Below are positions 8,693-18,782 of a stretch of 43,323 bases of DNA, in pieces. Under the pieces are notes generated by a model. That model did not search any database, was not told the DNA's origin, and was given only the letters and a program-made list of their open reading frames with translations. Numbering within the stretch: position 1 is the stretch's first letter; each line of letters opens with the position of its first letter. This DNA comes from Desulfuromonas sp. (GTDB lineage: Bacteria; Desulfobacterota; Desulfuromonadia; Desulfuromonadales; Geopsychrobacteraceae): positions 1-43,323 of the forward strand of contig PKUD01000200.1 of NCBI GenBank assembly GCA_002869695.1. The letters run 5' to 3'. A program made the position numbers and the translations under genes.

Positions 8693-9685
8693 ATGACAGC
8701 CTCACGCAACAAGACCCCGGAGCTTGGTGAGCTCACCCGGTTTGCCGACCTGCTGAAAAAAAACGGTCTTACCCTGGAACGGGACAGAACCACCACCCTG
8801 CAGCTCAACCTGGGTCTGCTCTGCGATCTGGCCTGCCGCCATTGCCACCTCTCCGCCGGTCCCCAGCGGACCGAGATGATGGACTGGCACACCATGCAGC
8901 AGGTTATTGCCTATGCTGAGAGGGTCCCCTTTCAGGTTATCGATATCACCGGCGGCGCACCGGAACTGGTTCCCGACCTGCCGAAACTGGTCAGGGCACT
9001 GGCACCGTTGACGCCTAAACTGATGCTGCGCACCAATTTGACCACCCTGGCGCACCCGGACAAGGCACCACTCCTCGAGCTACTTCGTCAACAGGGCGTC
9101 GTTCTGATCGCCTCCTTCCCCTCAACCAACACCGGGCAACTGGAAGCACAGCGTGGCCAGGGGGTGATGGATCCCTCGCTCACCACGCTTAAACGGCTGA
9201 ACGAAATCGGCTACGGAATAGAGGGGAGCGGTCTTGAGCTGCACCTGGTCGCCAATCCCTCCGGAGCCTACATGCCTAGCGATCAGGAGCAGGCGGAACG
9301 CAAGTTTAAACGGGACATGGCGCGCAAGTGGGGATTGTCCTTCAACCAACTGTACCTGTTTGCCAACGCCCCGCTGGGACGCTTTCTCGGCTGGCTGAAG
9401 AGTTCGGACAACCTGCAGGACTATATGCAGAAGCTGGCAAACGGATTCAACCCCTGTACTATCGACGGGCTGATGTGCCGCAACCTGGTCTCGGTGGCCT
9501 GGGACGGCACTCTCTACGATTGCGACTTCAACCTGGCGGCTGATCTGCCGATGAGCGGCAAGAGAATTCATGTCAGTGAGCTTGACGCGCGACCCGAACA
9601 GGGTCAGCCCATCGTGGTCGGTGAGCATTGTTATGCCTGTACGGCTGGCTCTGGCTTCACCTGAGGCGGGGAAATATCGACCTAG
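8693..9685 (+). CDS. arsS: Radical SAM arsenosugar biosynthesis protein ArsS, apparent selenoprotein (UGA at 9662)
   Basis: ArsS is a radical SAM enzyme thought to join a 5'-deoxyadenosyl group to methylated arsenic on the way to arsenosugars. The CxxxCxxC cluster motif is Cys44, Cys48, Cys51 (CDLACRHC), with more cysteines in NPCTIDGLMCRN, YDCDFN and EHCYACTAG. The frame reaches TGA at 9662-9664 right after CTAGSGFT. ArsS proteins normally end in a CTAGAGSSCGG-like motif, so this UGA falls exactly at that last cysteine. The next codons read GGEIST and then TAG (9683-9685), restoring the Gly-Gly. A SECIS-like hairpin follows the UGA. I therefore annotate Sec324 and a 330-residue product; if the UGA stops, it is 323 residues. 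Confidence 0.85.
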
Positions 9686-9704
9686 TTCAGGTCGACGAGG
9701 GTCC
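9665..9704 (+). promoter_or_regulatory. Putative bacterial SECIS element
   Basis: A 7-bp perfect stem TCGACCT/AGGTCGA (9677-9683 with 9689-9695) closes the loop AGTTC, with a possible outer GGG/CCC stem (9668-9670, 9702-9704). The apical loop starts 20 nt after the UGA and has G in its second position. Both fit the bacterial SECIS rules of spacing (roughly 16-37 nt) and a loop G. Confidence 0.7.
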
Positions 9705-9713
9705 CATAATAAA

Positions 9714-9755
9714 AAAAGCCGCACAGGTGATGATTTCGACACCTGGGCGGCTTTT
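9714..9755. terminator. Bidirectional intrinsic terminator (arsS / tatC)
   Basis: The stem AAAAGCCGC..AGGTG pairs with CACCT..GCGGCTTTT around a 10-nt loop, with one internal mismatch. A-tract and T-tract flanks allow it to end arsS from the left and tatC from the right. Confidence 0.85.
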
Positions 9756-9784
9756 CTGTTCCATCTTCCGTCAGGAGCAAAGAT

Positions 9785-10549
9785 CTAGTCTTCGGCGGAC
9801 TCGTCCTCTGCCGTGTCATCCGCGTCGGGTTTTTTCTTGCCGAACAGGCGCGCCGCGACAATTCCCACCTCGTAGAGGATGACAAACGGCAGGGCGATCG
9901 AGGCCTGCGAGAACAGGTCCGGGGGAGTCAGGATGGCCCCGAATACGAATGCCAGCAGCAGGGCAAACTTGCGGTTCTTGGCCAGCCACTTGTGATCGAC
10001 CACGCCCATCCGGGCCAGGAAAAAAATCACGATCGGCAGCTCAAAGACCAGGCCGAAAGCGAACAGCAACCGGGTCGACAGGGTCAGGTAGGCGCCCATC
10101 GAGAGCATCGCGCTGATCTCACCGGTGCCGGTCCCGAACTGCACCAGAAAAGTGAAAACCATCGGGAAGACAAAATAGAAACCAAAATAGGTGCCGACCC
10201 CGAAGCAGAGGCAACTGACCAGCACGAAGGGGATGGCAAAACGCTTTTCAGTGCTGTACAGGCCGGGAGCAATGAAACGCCAGATCTGCCAGAGGATCAC
10301 CGGCAGCGCCACCAGAACAGCCGCCACCGCTGCGACCTTGAGATAGGTGAAGAAAGGTTCGGTAGCGCTGATAAAGACCAGCGAACTCCCTTCGGGTAGC
10401 GCCGCCCGGACCGGCCTGGAAAGCTCCTCGAAAATCCGCTCGGCGACACTGTAACAGGCCAGAAAAGCCACCAGCCAGGCGCCGGCCGCATACATCAGCC
10501 GTTTACGTAGTTCCTCCAGATGGGAGGTCAGCGGCATCGACTCAGACAT
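9785..10549 (-). CDS. tatC: Twin-arginine translocase subunit TatC
   Basis: TatC is the multi-spanning receptor of the Tat pathway, which exports folded proteins carrying RR signal peptides. The protein has about 254 residues and six hydrophobic segments. The N-terminal [14 protein letters not shown] is the hallmark cytoplasmic segment, and the family residues FxxxF and P ([10 protein letters not shown]) follow. The frame is open to 10630, but ATG 10549 immediately precedes that hallmark and overlaps the TatB-like stop by 8 nt (ATGTCTGA), implying translational coupling. The C-terminus is an acidic tail ([13 protein letters not shown]). Confidence 0.95.
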   Translation of the reverse strand: MSESMPLTSHLEELRKRLMYAAGAWLVAFLACYSVAERIFEELSRPVRAALPEGSSLVFISATEPFFTYLKVAAVAAVLVALPVILWQIWRFIAPGLYSTEKRFAIPFVLVSCLCFGVGTYFGFYFVFPMVFTFLVQFGTGTGEISAMLSMGAYLTLSTRLLFAFGLVFELPIVIFFLARMGVVDHKWLAKNRKFALLLAFVFGAILTPPDLFSQASIALPFVILYEVGIVAARLFGKKKPDADDTAEDESAED

Positions 10550-10916
10550 TGTCACCCCGCTTGCCGGACTCGGGGGCGTCTTCTGCCACCGTTTCAGCAC
10601 TCTCCGCGGCAGAGACCGAAGCCGGTTCATCGGAGGAAGCAGGCTTCCGGCGCGGTGTATTTACTCCGCCCTGAATATCGGCGCCTAACTGATCGCCATT
10701 CGGCGGTGTCAGCTTGCCCTCTTTCAGCAATTCTTCCTTGGTTTCAGCAATCCGGGTCTCTTCCTGGATGGTGTTCTTGAAATCATCGGTTGCCCGCTTG
10801 AATTCGGCGAACCCCTTGCCCAAGGCACGGGCCAAATCGGGCAATTTTTTGGGGCCAAGCACGATCAGGGCCAGTCCCATGATCAACAGCAGTTCGGTCA
10901 TACCGATTCCGAACAT
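10542..10916 (-). CDS. tatB: Twin-arginine translocase subunit TatB-like (TatA/B family)
   Basis: This 124-residue protein has an N-terminal transmembrane helix ([21 protein letters not shown]) and an amphipathic helix ([20 protein letters not shown]), then a charged, disordered tail. Glu8 in the helix is a TatB trait, whereas TatA usually has a non-acidic residue there; the GPKKLP hinge is shared. It would form the TatBC receptor with the overlapping tatC. No separate TatA gene is in the window, so this copy may serve both roles or TatA lies elsewhere. Confidence 0.88.
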   Translation of the reverse strand: MFGIGMTELLLIMGLALIVLGPKKLPDLARALGKGFAEFKRATDDFKNTIQEETRIAETKEELLKEGKLTPPNGDQLGADIQGGVNTPRRKPASSDEPASVSAAESAETVAEDAPESGKRGDNV

Positions 10917-11018
10917 AAATATTATCCTCTCAGAGCAGTCATCTGTCAGTTGTTACAAGCTCGGCGAGAATAGCCGTATGCCCCCCTCTCTGTCAAGCAT
11001 CCCGGCAGGGTGAAAAGA

Positions 11019-11047
11019 TTGACATATCAGGGGCTTTGGTCTAGCAT
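11019..11047 (+). promoter_or_regulatory. Candidate sigma-70 promoter of nadA
   Basis: A perfect TTGACA (11019-11024), a 17-bp spacer and TAGCAT (11042-11047) lie about 77 nt upstream of the nadA start. Confidence 0.65.
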
Positions 11048-11123
11048 TCCGAGTTCATTCCGTATCCCTGATCCTGGATTCGTCAGGTGATGAATTCAAG
11101 GGTCTATCCAGCGAGAAAGACAG

Positions 11124-12041
11124 ATGGAACAAGAACAGTTGAAACAGCGCATCAAAAAGCTGGTCAAGGAGCGCAACGCGCTGCTGATGGCCCATAATTA
11201 TCAACGTGATGAAATTCAGGAAATTGCCGATATCACCGGAGATTCCCTGGCCCTGTCGATGGAGGCGGCGAAAACCGACAAGCAGGTGATCGTCTTCTGC
11301 GGCGTTCATTTCATGGCCGAAAGCGCTGCGATCCTGGCTCCGGAAAAGACCGTGCTCTTGCCGCGCGAAGATGCAGGTTGCCCGATGGCCGACATGATCA
11401 CCGCCGACCAGCTGCGCGAGTTCAAAGCGCAGCACCCGGGTGCCACCGTGGTGACTTATGTCAACTCGACCGCGGCAGTCAAAGCCGAGAGCGATATCTG
11501 CTGTACCAGCTCCAACGCGGTCAATGTGGCCCGGTCGCTGGATGCTGATCAGCTGCTGATGGTGCCCGACCGCAACCTGGGCCGCTACATCGCCAAACAT
11601 GTTCCGGAAAAGGACTGTATCTGCTGGGAGGGCTACTGCCCGACTCACGACCGGCTCAGGGTCGAAGAGATCGTACAGGCCAAGGCGAAGTACCCGGAAG
11701 CCCTCTTCATGGCTCACCCGGAGTGTACCCCGGAAATTCTCGAACTGGCCGATCATATCTGCTCGACCAGCGGCATGTACGAATTTGCCAAACAGAACCC
11801 GGCACAGACATTCATTGTCGGCACCGAGAACGGGATTCTCTGGCGACTGAAGAAAGAGAACCCGGATAAGGAATTCATCATGCCGAGCCGGTCGCTGGTC
11901 TGCCCGAACATGAAGCTGACCTCGCTGGAGGATATCCTCACGTGTCTGCAAACCATGGAACCACGCATCACGGTTCCTGAGGATGTCCGCGCACAGGCCA
12001 AACTGACTCTTGACCGGATGCTGGCTGTTCCTCGGTATTGA
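11124..12041 (+). CDS. nadA: Quinolinate synthase NadA
   Basis: NadA condenses iminoaspartate with dihydroxyacetone phosphate to quinolinate in de novo NAD synthesis, using a 4Fe-4S cluster. The 305-residue protein has the family segments [20 protein letters not shown] and [11 protein letters not shown]. The three likely cluster ligands are Cys86 (GCPMADM), Cys172 (EGYCPTH) and Cys260 (SLVCPNM), spaced as in the short NadA type. The ATG follows a GAAAGACAG leader after a TTGACA promoter. A hairpin terminator after the stop makes it largely monocistronic. Confidence 0.96.
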   Translation: MEQEQLKQRIKKLVKERNALLMAHNYQRDEIQEIADITGDSLALSMEAAKTDKQVIVFCGVHFMAESAAILAPEKTVLLPREDAGCPMADMITADQLREFKAQHPGATVVTYVNSTAAVKAESDICCTSSNAVNVARSLDADQLLMVPDRNLGRYIAKHVPEKDCICWEGYCPTHDRLRVEEIVQAKAKYPEALFMAHPECTPEILELADHICSTSGMYEFAKQNPAQTFIVGTENGILWRLKKENPDKEFIMPSRSLVCPNMKLTSLEDILTCLQTMEPRITVPEDVRAQAKLTLDRMLAVPRY

Positions 12042-12072
12042 GCTTTAGCGACAATTTGAACTATCATGTCAG

Positions 12073-12102
12073 GGGCGTGCGAACTGCACGCCCTTTACTT
12101 TT
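12073..12102 (+). terminator. Intrinsic terminator after nadA
   Basis: The 8-bp perfect stem GGGCGTGC/GCACGCCC with a 5-nt loop is followed by tttactttt. It lies between the nadA stop and the mfd start. Confidence 0.8.
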
Positions 12103-12117
12103 GCCCATGGACCACTG

Positions 12118-15100
12118 ATGGATCAGGATTTCTCCCAAGATATCAAGCACGCAACATCCAAGAGTTTTGTCGATGAAGCATGCTCCGGTCGACAGACCTG
12201 TGAAGTGCTCGGCCTTTACGGCTCGGCGGATGCCTACCTTCTGGCCCAGTTGCTGGCCGAGACCAGTACGCTGCAGGTGATGCTGACCGCTGATTTGACG
12301 CAGGCCCGTCAGTTGATCGCCGATCTGCAATTCTATCATCATCGCCCCGCCGAAATTGCCCTGTTGCCGAACTGGGAACTGTCTCCCTATGATCCGTTGA
12401 CGCCGCACCCGGAACTTGAAGCGACCCGGGTGTCCACCCTCGCGGCACTGGCGCGTGGTGACTTGAAAGCGCTGGTGGTTCCGGTGCGTGCGTTGATGCA
12501 GAAGATGATCCCGCGCCAAGTTCTGGAAAACATCGCCCTGGAACTGATCGTTGAAGAGGAATATCCCCACGCGCAACTGATTGAAGCCCTCCTGCAGCTT
12601 GGCTATCAGCCGGTTCCACTGGTCGAAGAACGGGGCTGTTTTGCAGTCCGTGGCGATATCATCGACCTGTTTCCACCTGACGCCGAGCAACCGCTACGCC
12701 TCGATTTTTATGGTGACTGGATCGAAAAAATCCACCCTTTCGATCCGCTCAGCCAGCGATCAGTCGAGGGGAACATCAACCGGATCACACTGATTCCGTC
12801 GAAAGAAATGATCCTTCACGGTCCTTGCCTCGAAACCTTCGCGCAGCGGCTCAAGGAACGCTGCGACGAGCTGTCGCTGCCGCGTACCGAGCGGGAAGCA
12901 ATCATGGAAGAGGTTCGCGAGGGGATTCTTGCTCCAGGGCGTCACTTCCTGCTGCCGTTTAACTACCCGGCTCTCGACGCGCTGTTTACGTATCTGGACC
13001 GGCACCGCTGGGTGCTGCTAGATCCGCCCGCCATTGAGCAGGCGATCGATCTGATGCACCGCGAGGTCCGCGATGGCGAAGCGCGGATGCACGATCAGCA
13101 GCTGCCGCATGCTGCACGCCGCGAACTGTTCCTCGACCCGAGCGAGCTGCAACCGCTGCTCAATTCTGCGGGCAGAATCGAGATTTCACAGCTGCGGGTT
13201 TTTCAGCTGGATGACGAACGGGAGCGCTTCCATTTCAATTGCCTCGGCAACGCCGAGTTGCGTGCCCATCCGGGCGACGGACAGGATGGACTTGAGCCGT
13301 TGGTCGACAAGCTGCGCCAGGCAGAAATCGACAACTGGCGGATTCTGCTGGTTTGCCACCGTTACAGCCAGGCCGAACGATTACAGGAACTTCTTGCCGC
13401 ACACGATATCAAACTGAACATCAATCCCGCCCTGCGGCTTAACAACCTGCACCCCGGCTATCCGCAATTGACCGTTGGCGAACTCTCCAGCGGGTTCTGC
13501 CTGCCGGAAGAGAAGTTGTTGCTGATCAGCGAAGAAGAGATTTTCGGCAAGCGCAGCCACCGGCAGAAAAAAACCGGCCAGCAGCGCGTCCGCAAGCTGA
13601 TGAGCAGTCTGGCCGAACTCAGAAACGGTGACTACATTGTTCACACCGATCACGGCATCGGCAAATACCTCGGGCTGACTCACCTGACAACCGGACCGAT
13701 CGAGGGGGATTTCCTGCACCTCCAATATGCAGGTGGAGACAAGCTCTATTTGCCGATCGACCGGATTGAAAAGGTGCAGAAGTATGTCGGCGGCGAAGGA
13801 TCAACACCCAAGCTCGATAAAATGGGCGGTCAGGGTTGGGAAAAAGCCCGCCTGAAGGCCCGTGCCGCCGTTGAGGAGCTGGCCCGGCAGCTGCTGGATC
13901 TCTACGCCAAGCGGGAACTGCGCAAGGGCTTTGCCTTTTCCCCTCCCGACCAACTCTATCGCGAATTCGAAGCAACCTTCCCGCACGAAGAAACCGAAGA
14001 TCAGCTTGCTGCGATTGAAGATACCTTGAGGGACATGCAGTCGGCAAAACCGATGGACCGCCTGATCTGCGGTGATGTCGGCTATGGCAAAACCGAGGTT
14101 GCGCTGAGGGCGGCGGTTAAAGCAGTCCTCGACAACAAACAGGTCGCCGTGCTGGTACCGACGACGGTGCTGGCCCGGCAACACTGGGAAAGTTTCAAGC
14201 AGCGCCTGACAGATCTTCCGGTCCGGGTGGAGATGATTTCACGTTTCCGCAGCCCGGCGCAAAACAAGAAAACTCTCGGTGCCGCCGCCGAAGGAAAAAT
14301 CGATATCCTGATCGGTACGCACCGGATCCTGCAACGCGACGTGTGCTTCAAGGACCTGGGGCTGCTGATCGTTGATGAAGAACAGCGCTTCGGTGTCAGT
14401 CACAAGGAAAAACTGAAGCAGCTGCGCGCCGAGGTCGACATTCTGACTCTGACCGCGACCCCGATCCCGCGAACCCTGCATATGAGCCTGGCCGGCATGC
14501 GTGACCTGTCGGTAATCGAAACCGCTCCGATCGACCGTCTGGCGATCCGCACCTACGTGACCCGCTTTGATGAAGAACTGCTGCGTCAGGCGATTCTTCG
14601 CGAGCTGCGCCGTGGCGGGCAGGTCTACTTTGTTCACAACCGGGTTCAGACCATCGATGCCATGGCGGAGCAACTGAAAGCGCTGGTCCCCGAAGCGAGC
14701 ATCGCGGTCGGACACGTACAGATGGCGGAAAAAGAGCTGGAACAGGTGATGCTCGACTTTATCGATGGAAAAAGCAACCTGCTGCTCGCGTCCACCATCA
14801 TCGAAAACGGGCTCGATATACCCCGGGCCAACACCATCATCGTCAACCGGTCGGACTGTTTCGGCCTTTCACAGCTCTACCAGCTGCGCGGGCGGGTTGG
14901 GCGCTCGGATCGGCGAGCCTATGCTTATCTGCTGATTCCCGGTGAAGCCTCGTTAACCAAAGAGGCCCGTGAACGTTTGAAGATATTGCAAGAGCTGACC
15001 GAACTGGGGGCCGGCTTCCGTATCGCCAGTCATGATCTCGAACTACGTGGGGCGGGCGATCCCCTCGGCAGCAAACAGTCGGGCCCGATAGCGGCGATCG

Positions 15101-15606
15101 GCTTTGAACTCTACACCGAACTGCTGGAAGAAGCCGTCGACCGCTTGCGCGGCAAGGAACGGGAAGAGAAAATCGATCCGGAAATCCGCCTTGGCCTGTC
15201 GGCCTTCCTCCCGGAATCCTACCTGCCCGACCCCAATCAGAGATTGCAATTTTATCAGCGGATGGCTGCCGCCGAGGAAGAAAGCGATCTGCTCGACCTG
15301 ACCGAGGAACTGCGTGATCGCTACGGCGAACTGCCGGCAGCAGCGGAGCTGTTGCTCGGCACCATGAAGCTGCGCATCCTACTCAAGCGGCTGCAGATTG
15401 AATTGATGGAGTATGACGGGCATCGCCTGAGTCTGCTCTTTCATGCCAACACAGGGGTGTCAGTGGAGCGGATCCGCGAACTGCTGACCAGCCAGCCCCG
15501 CCGTTACGGCTTTTCCACGGACTATCGGATGACCATCGATATCGGACGCTGGCGGGAGAGGGAGCTGCTGGTTCAGATCAGAAAAGAACTGCAGCTGTTC
15601 GCCTAG
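12118..15606 (+). CDS. mfd: Transcription-repair coupling factor Mfd
   Basis: Mfd displaces RNA polymerase stalled at DNA lesions and recruits UvrA, and so acts with the uvrA gene found further along. The 1162-residue protein has the normal length. The N-terminal third is the UvrB-like module; the RNA polymerase-interacting region follows ([17 protein letters not shown], near residue 503). The helicase core carries Walker [10 protein letters not shown], the DEEQ box (VDEEQRFG), TATPIPRTL and QLRGRVGRS; the C-terminal TRCF domain completes it. The ribosome site is weak. It opens a plus-strand run with the two foldase genes downstream. Confidence 0.96.
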   Translation: MDQDFSQDIKHATSKSFVDEACSGRQTCEVLGLYGSADAYLLAQLLAETSTLQVMLTADLTQARQLIADLQFYHHRPAEIALLPNWELSPYDPLTPHPELEATRVSTLAALARGDLKALVVPVRALMQKMIPRQVLENIALELIVEEEYPHAQLIEALLQLGYQPVPLVEERGCFAVRGDIIDLFPPDAEQPLRLDFYGDWIEKIHPFDPLSQRSVEGNINRITLIPSKEMILHGPCLETFAQRLKERCDELSLPRTEREAIMEEVREGILAPGRHFLLPFNYPALDALFTYLDRHRWVLLDPPAIEQAIDLMHREVRDGEARMHDQQLPHAARRELFLDPSELQPLLNSAGRIEISQLRVFQLDDERERFHFNCLGNAELRAHPGDGQDGLEPLVDKLRQAEIDNWRILLVCHRYSQAERLQELLAAHDIKLNINPALRLNNLHPGYPQLTVGELSSGFCLPEEKLLLISEEEIFGKRSHRQKKTGQQRVRKLMSSLAELRNGDYIVHTDHGIGKYLGLTHLTTGPIEGDFLHLQYAGGDKLYLPIDRIEKVQKYVGGEGSTPKLDKMGGQGWEKARLKARAAVEELARQLLDLYAKRELRKGFAFSPPDQLYREFEATFPHEETEDQLAAIEDTLRDMQSAKPMDRLICGDVGYGKTEVALRAAVKAVLDNKQVAVLVPTTVLARQHWESFKQRLTDLPVRVEMISRFRSPAQNKKTLGAAAEGKIDILIGTHRILQRDVCFKDLGLLIVDEEQRFGVSHKEKLKQLRAEVDILTLTATPIPRTLHMSLAGMRDLSVIETAPIDRLAIRTYVTRFDEELLRQAILRELRRGGQVYFVHNRVQTIDAMAEQLKALVPEASIAVGHVQMAEKELEQVMLDFIDGKSNLLLASTIIENGLDIPRANTIIVNRSDCFGLSQLYQLRGRVGRSDRRAYAYLLIPGEASLTKEARERLKILQELTELGAGFRIASHDLELRGAGDPLGSKQSGPIAAIGFELYTELLEEAVDRLRGKEREEKIDPEIRLGLSAFLPESYLPDPNQRLQFYQRMAAAEEESDLLDLTEELRDRYGELPAAAELLLGTMKLRILLKRLQIELMEYDGHRLSLLFHANTGVSVERIRELLTSQPRRYGFSTDYRMTIDIGRWRERELLVQIRKELQLFA

Positions 15607-15683
15607 AGACGTGCAAAAAATGTCGTTTCCGGAGACAAACTGTGCTAGCGTTTCCCCTTGACTCGACAAGGCATACGGGACCC

Positions 15684-16634
15684 ATGCGGATACTGACCAA
15701 CACCATACCGACAGCCCTTTTGCTGCTGGCCCTGTTGTTCGCCCAAGGCGGCTGCAAAAACCAGGAACCGCCCCCCCCTCTGGTGCAGATCGGGGATCTG
15801 GAAATCAGCATTGAACAGTTCCGTAAAGAAACCGGGCCGGCCCTGGATGCCGTCAGTGAACAATCGGCAGCGGAGCAGCAACTGCTGCAGCGCAGATTGC
15901 TGGCGCAGCTGATCGACCACGAGCTGATCCTGCGCGAAGCACAACGTCTTCAACTGCGGATCGAGCCCGACGAACTGGAGACGGCCCTGGCCGATCTGCG
16001 CGGCGCCTATAGTGCAGAAGAGTTCGAGGACGTTCTGCGCACCTCCGGGCAAAATCCGGAGCGATGGCGCCAGCAGCTCAAACTGCGTCTGCTGACGGAA
16101 AAGGTTGCCGAACAGGTCACCGCTGAGGTTGCGGATGTTGCTGCGGACGAGGCGAGCAACTACTACCGGGAAAACAAGGAGCAGTTTCGCCGGCCCGCCC
16201 AGTTAAGGGCTCGACAGATTTTGGTAACAACACGGGAGGAGGCGGAACAGATTCTCGCCCGCCTGGAGCAGGGAGAAGCTTTTGCCGAACTGGCACAGGA
16301 GGTTTCGCTGTCACCCGATCGAGAAAATGGCGGCGATCTCGGTTTCTTCGCCCAGAATCAGCTGCCCAAAGAGTTCGATGAGGTGCTTTTCAAAATGCCT
16401 ACCGGCAGGGTCAGTGAGCCTGTCGCAAGCCCGTACGGCTATCACCTGTTTCTTGTCGAAGAGAAACGCAAGGCGGGGATCGAACCTTTTGAACGGATCA
16501 AGGGTCAGCTGATCGAACGCCTGCACCGGGAGCGAAAAGGAAAAGCGTTTGCCGAATGGCTCAATGAATTACGTCTGAAGACTCCGGTCTATATCGACTG
16601 GGGACAACTGCAACCTGAACCCAATGCGAAATAG
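15684..16634 (+). CDS. Parvulin-type peptidyl-prolyl isomerase lipoprotein (PpiC/PrsA-like)
   Basis: This is an envelope foldase of about 316 residues. The leader MRILTNTIPTALLLLALLFA precedes QGGCKNQ, where Cys is a plausible lipidation site, although Gln at -3 makes the lipobox atypical. A SurA-N-like helical domain follows, then one parvulin domain (QLRARQILVTTREEAEQIL to PYGYHLFLVEEKR) with the usual GGDLGFF motif. The start chosen is the ATG before the leader; an in-frame ATG 42 nt upstream has no leader logic. The gene overlaps the upstream part of the surA-like frame and precedes it, as in Geobacter-type mfd-ppiC-surA clusters. Confidence 0.88.
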   Translation: MRILTNTIPTALLLLALLFAQGGCKNQEPPPPLVQIGDLEISIEQFRKETGPALDAVSEQSAAEQQLLQRRLLAQLIDHELILREAQRLQLRIEPDELETALADLRGAYSAEEFEDVLRTSGQNPERWRQQLKLRLLTEKVAEQVTAEVADVAADEASNYYRENKEQFRRPAQLRARQILVTTREEAEQILARLEQGEAFAELAQEVSLSPDRENGGDLGFFAQNQLPKEFDEVLFKMPTGRVSEPVASPYGYHLFLVEEKRKAGIEPFERIKGQLIERLHRERKGKAFAEWLNELRLKTPVYIDWGQLQPEPNAK

Positions 16635-16662
16635 CGAAAAGCAGAGAGCAAGAAGGAGAACC

Positions 16663-17607
16663 ATGAAACTGATCATAACGTTAACCCTGCTGATATCCAT
16701 CCTTGCCGGCCCCGTCTGGGCAGAACCGGTCAGCAGAATTGCTGCCATCGTCAACAACGACATCATCACCACTTTTCAGCTGGCGCAGGCGATGGCCGTT
16801 GAACAGCCCGGCATTCACGGACCAGAAACCTCTGAAGAAGCCAAGCAGAAGCTGCGCAAACAGGTGCTGCAGCAGATGATAGATGAAAAACTGCTGAAGC
16901 AGAGAATCAGCGAACTGGGACTGAGTGTCGCAGAAACCGAACTGGACGCGGCCATTGACGACGTGCAGCGGCAGAACAATCTGACCCGCGAACAACTGAT
17001 CGATGCGCTGCAGGCACAGGGGATGGATTTCGCCAGCTACCGGAAGAATCTGCAGGAAGAGATCCTCCGCTACAAACTGATCGGCCGTGAGGTCAACAGC
17101 AAAGCCGAAGTGACCAACAAGGAAATCCGCGAGTACTTTAGAGAACATATCGACGAATACCGGGTCGCACCGACGGTTCACCTGCGCCGGATCAGCTTTG
17201 CACTCCCGGCCGATCCCGGCAGCGAACAGGCAACGGCCGTTCGCGAACTGGCCGCAGCGGTTCGGGACAAGCTGATCCTCGACCGCCAGCCGTATGATGC
17301 CGTGCTGGCATCTCTCGGTAACGCGGCAGAAGGTGCCGACATGGGATTCCTCGCGGAACCAGAGCTGCTGCCGGTCGTCCAGCAAGCGATCCGGGGCCTT
17401 GAAACAGGTCAGGTCAGTGACCCGGTTGCAGCCGCGGATCAGCTCCACCTGTTTCTGGTTGCGGAGCGAAACCCGGGGGATCCTGAGCTGTTCGACCGGG
17501 TCAGCGGGGAGATCAAAGAGATCCTGATGAAGGAAAATACCGAGAAGCGCTTTCTTGAATGGTCGCGGGAGTTGCGCGAGCAGGCATATATAAAGATTCT
17601 CCTGTAA
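16663..17607 (+). CDS. surA: SurA-like periplasmic chaperone / peptidyl-prolyl isomerase
   Basis: This 314-residue protein has a Sec signal peptide (MKLIITLTLLISILAGPVWA) followed directly by EPVSRIAAIVNNDIITTFQLAQAM, the classic SurA N-terminal chaperone segment. A single parvulin-type domain (residues about 180-280) lacks a clean GGDLGFF; it reads GADMGFLAEPEL, so isomerase activity may be reduced. E. coli SurA has two parvulin domains, so this is the short form. It would escort outer-membrane proteins across the periplasm. AAGGAG lies 5 nt before the ATG, and the gene starts 28 nt after its paralogous neighbour. Confidence 0.88.
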   Translation: MKLIITLTLLISILAGPVWAEPVSRIAAIVNNDIITTFQLAQAMAVEQPGIHGPETSEEAKQKLRKQVLQQMIDEKLLKQRISELGLSVAETELDAAIDDVQRQNNLTREQLIDALQAQGMDFASYRKNLQEEILRYKLIGREVNSKAEVTNKEIREYFREHIDEYRVAPTVHLRRISFALPADPGSEQATAVRELAAAVRDKLILDRQPYDAVLASLGNAAEGADMGFLAEPELLPVVQQAIRGLETGQVSDPVAAADQLHLFLVAERNPGDPELFDRVSGEIKEILMKENTEKRFLEWSRELREQAYIKILL

Positions 17608-17667
17608 GCGCGATGATTCAACACCCGGCCTGACAAGTCGCGGAATCCTGGAGGCGGACAATCCTTT

Positions 17668-18033
17668 ATGCCTGTAGCGATCAGATACCTTCAGTTCTGG
17701 CTGTTCCTGCTCTATTGCAGCTACCTCAGCCTGACCCCCTCGCCGCATACTGAACTGATCGAAACCTTTTCCGATAAGTTTCTGCATTTTTCCGGTTATC
17801 TTCTGCTGTTCGCCTCCTGTAACATCGCATATGCGCCCAGCCGCCGCTTTCCGGTTAAAATAGCGCTGCTGTTCGGTTATTCGCTGCTGATAGAGAGCGC
17901 CCAGCATTTCATCCCCAATCGCTCTTTCTCGCTCGGGGATCTGTGCGCCAATCTGCTCGGCCTGTTGGTCAGCGGCGCCTGTTTGCTTATCGTACAACGT
18001 CTCCGTAAACCGGACTTTCGCCATACGGGCTGA
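17668..18033 (+). CDS. VanZ-like membrane protein
   Basis: This is a small inner-membrane protein of 121 residues with about four hydrophobic segments. The motifs DKFLHFSGYLLLF and ESAQHFIPNRSFSLGDLCANLLG match the VanZ-like family (a His in the first, then E..Q...P.R..S..D...N..G). The family is named for a teicoplanin-resistance gene, but most members have no known function. GGAGG lies 16-20 nt before the ATG, which is long. It lies 60 nt after the surA-like gene on the same strand. Confidence 0.85.
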   Translation: MPVAIRYLQFWLFLLYCSYLSLTPSPHTELIETFSDKFLHFSGYLLLFASCNIAYAPSRRFPVKIALLFGYSLLIESAQHFIPNRSFSLGDLCANLLGLLVSGACLLIVQRLRKPDFRHTG

Positions 18034-18130
18034 GCCCCCCCCTGGAAGATGGTTCCTTTGACAGACCGCTGAAGAACCACTAGACTTTTCAGGTTGGCTG
18101 TGACAACCGGGCCAGCGAAAGGAGAATATC

Positions 18131-18667
18131 GTGAAATCGATTTTTTTTGCCCTACTACTGCTGCTGGCCGGATGTTCGGCCATGCCACTCGACCTCACCG
18201 AACACATCTCCGTGAACAGTCCACAGACCCTGCAGCTTGTGGCTCCGCCACCGACCAGCCTGAACCTCGCATGGCAGCCCCAGCCGATTGACGATTTTAT
18301 TATTTCCCAGAACGCCGACGGTGTGATCGGACACACCCATTACCAGGATGTTGCCATCGGCCGACTGATCTCCAGACGGGTCGAAACTCTGCTCAGAACA
18401 GTCACCAGCATCGATTCACAGAGTGACAGCCTGGTCACTGTGTCCGTCGAGGAAGCCCGGCTGGGCTATAAATATGGCGTCAACCGTCTCGCCTACGCCA
18501 ACCTGCTCCTCAATGTGGCAATCGCTGCCGAGGGTCGCTCGCACAGCAAAATCTACTACCGCCAGAGCACCGACCAAGCCGGACTTTCCGCGTCGGAGTC
18601 GCTGGAAATGCTATTCGACAGTCTCGCCATTGAGATCGCCCAGGACGTCCTGGCGTCCCTGATTTGA
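18131..18667 (+). CDS. Hypothetical lipoprotein (YajG-like size and layout)
   Basis: This predicted lipoprotein of 178 residues starts with GTG, seven nt after AAAGGAG. The leader MKSIFFALLLLLAGC has a textbook lipobox (LAGC). The mature part contains SRRVETLLRTVTSIDSQSD and an alternating strand/helix pattern like the YajG/auxiliary lipoprotein class, but I cannot identify the family firmly. The function is unknown; it is probably anchored in the outer membrane. It sits between the VanZ-like gene and pdxA. Confidence 0.75.
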   Translation: MKSIFFALLLLLAGCSAMPLDLTEHISVNSPQTLQLVAPPPTSLNLAWQPQPIDDFIISQNADGVIGHTHYQDVAIGRLISRRVETLLRTVTSIDSQSDSLVTVSVEEARLGYKYGVNRLAYANLLLNVAIAAEGRSHSKIYYRQSTDQAGLSASESLEMLFDSLAIEIAQDVLASLI

Positions 18668-18717
18668 AGCCGCGATCGGGCAGGAAGCAAGCCCGTTTCG
18701 CTTCTGACACCGACAGG

Positions 18718-18747
18718 TTGTTCTCCTCCCCCTTCTTCCGCTATACT
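18718..18747 (+). promoter_or_regulatory. Candidate promoter of pdxA
   Basis: TTGTTC (18718-18723), an 18-bp spacer and TATACT (18742-18747) lie 36 nt upstream of the pdxA GTG. Confidence 0.45.
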
Positions 18748-18782
18748 GGCAGATTATCCAGCTGAAAAAGGGAAAGGTCTTT

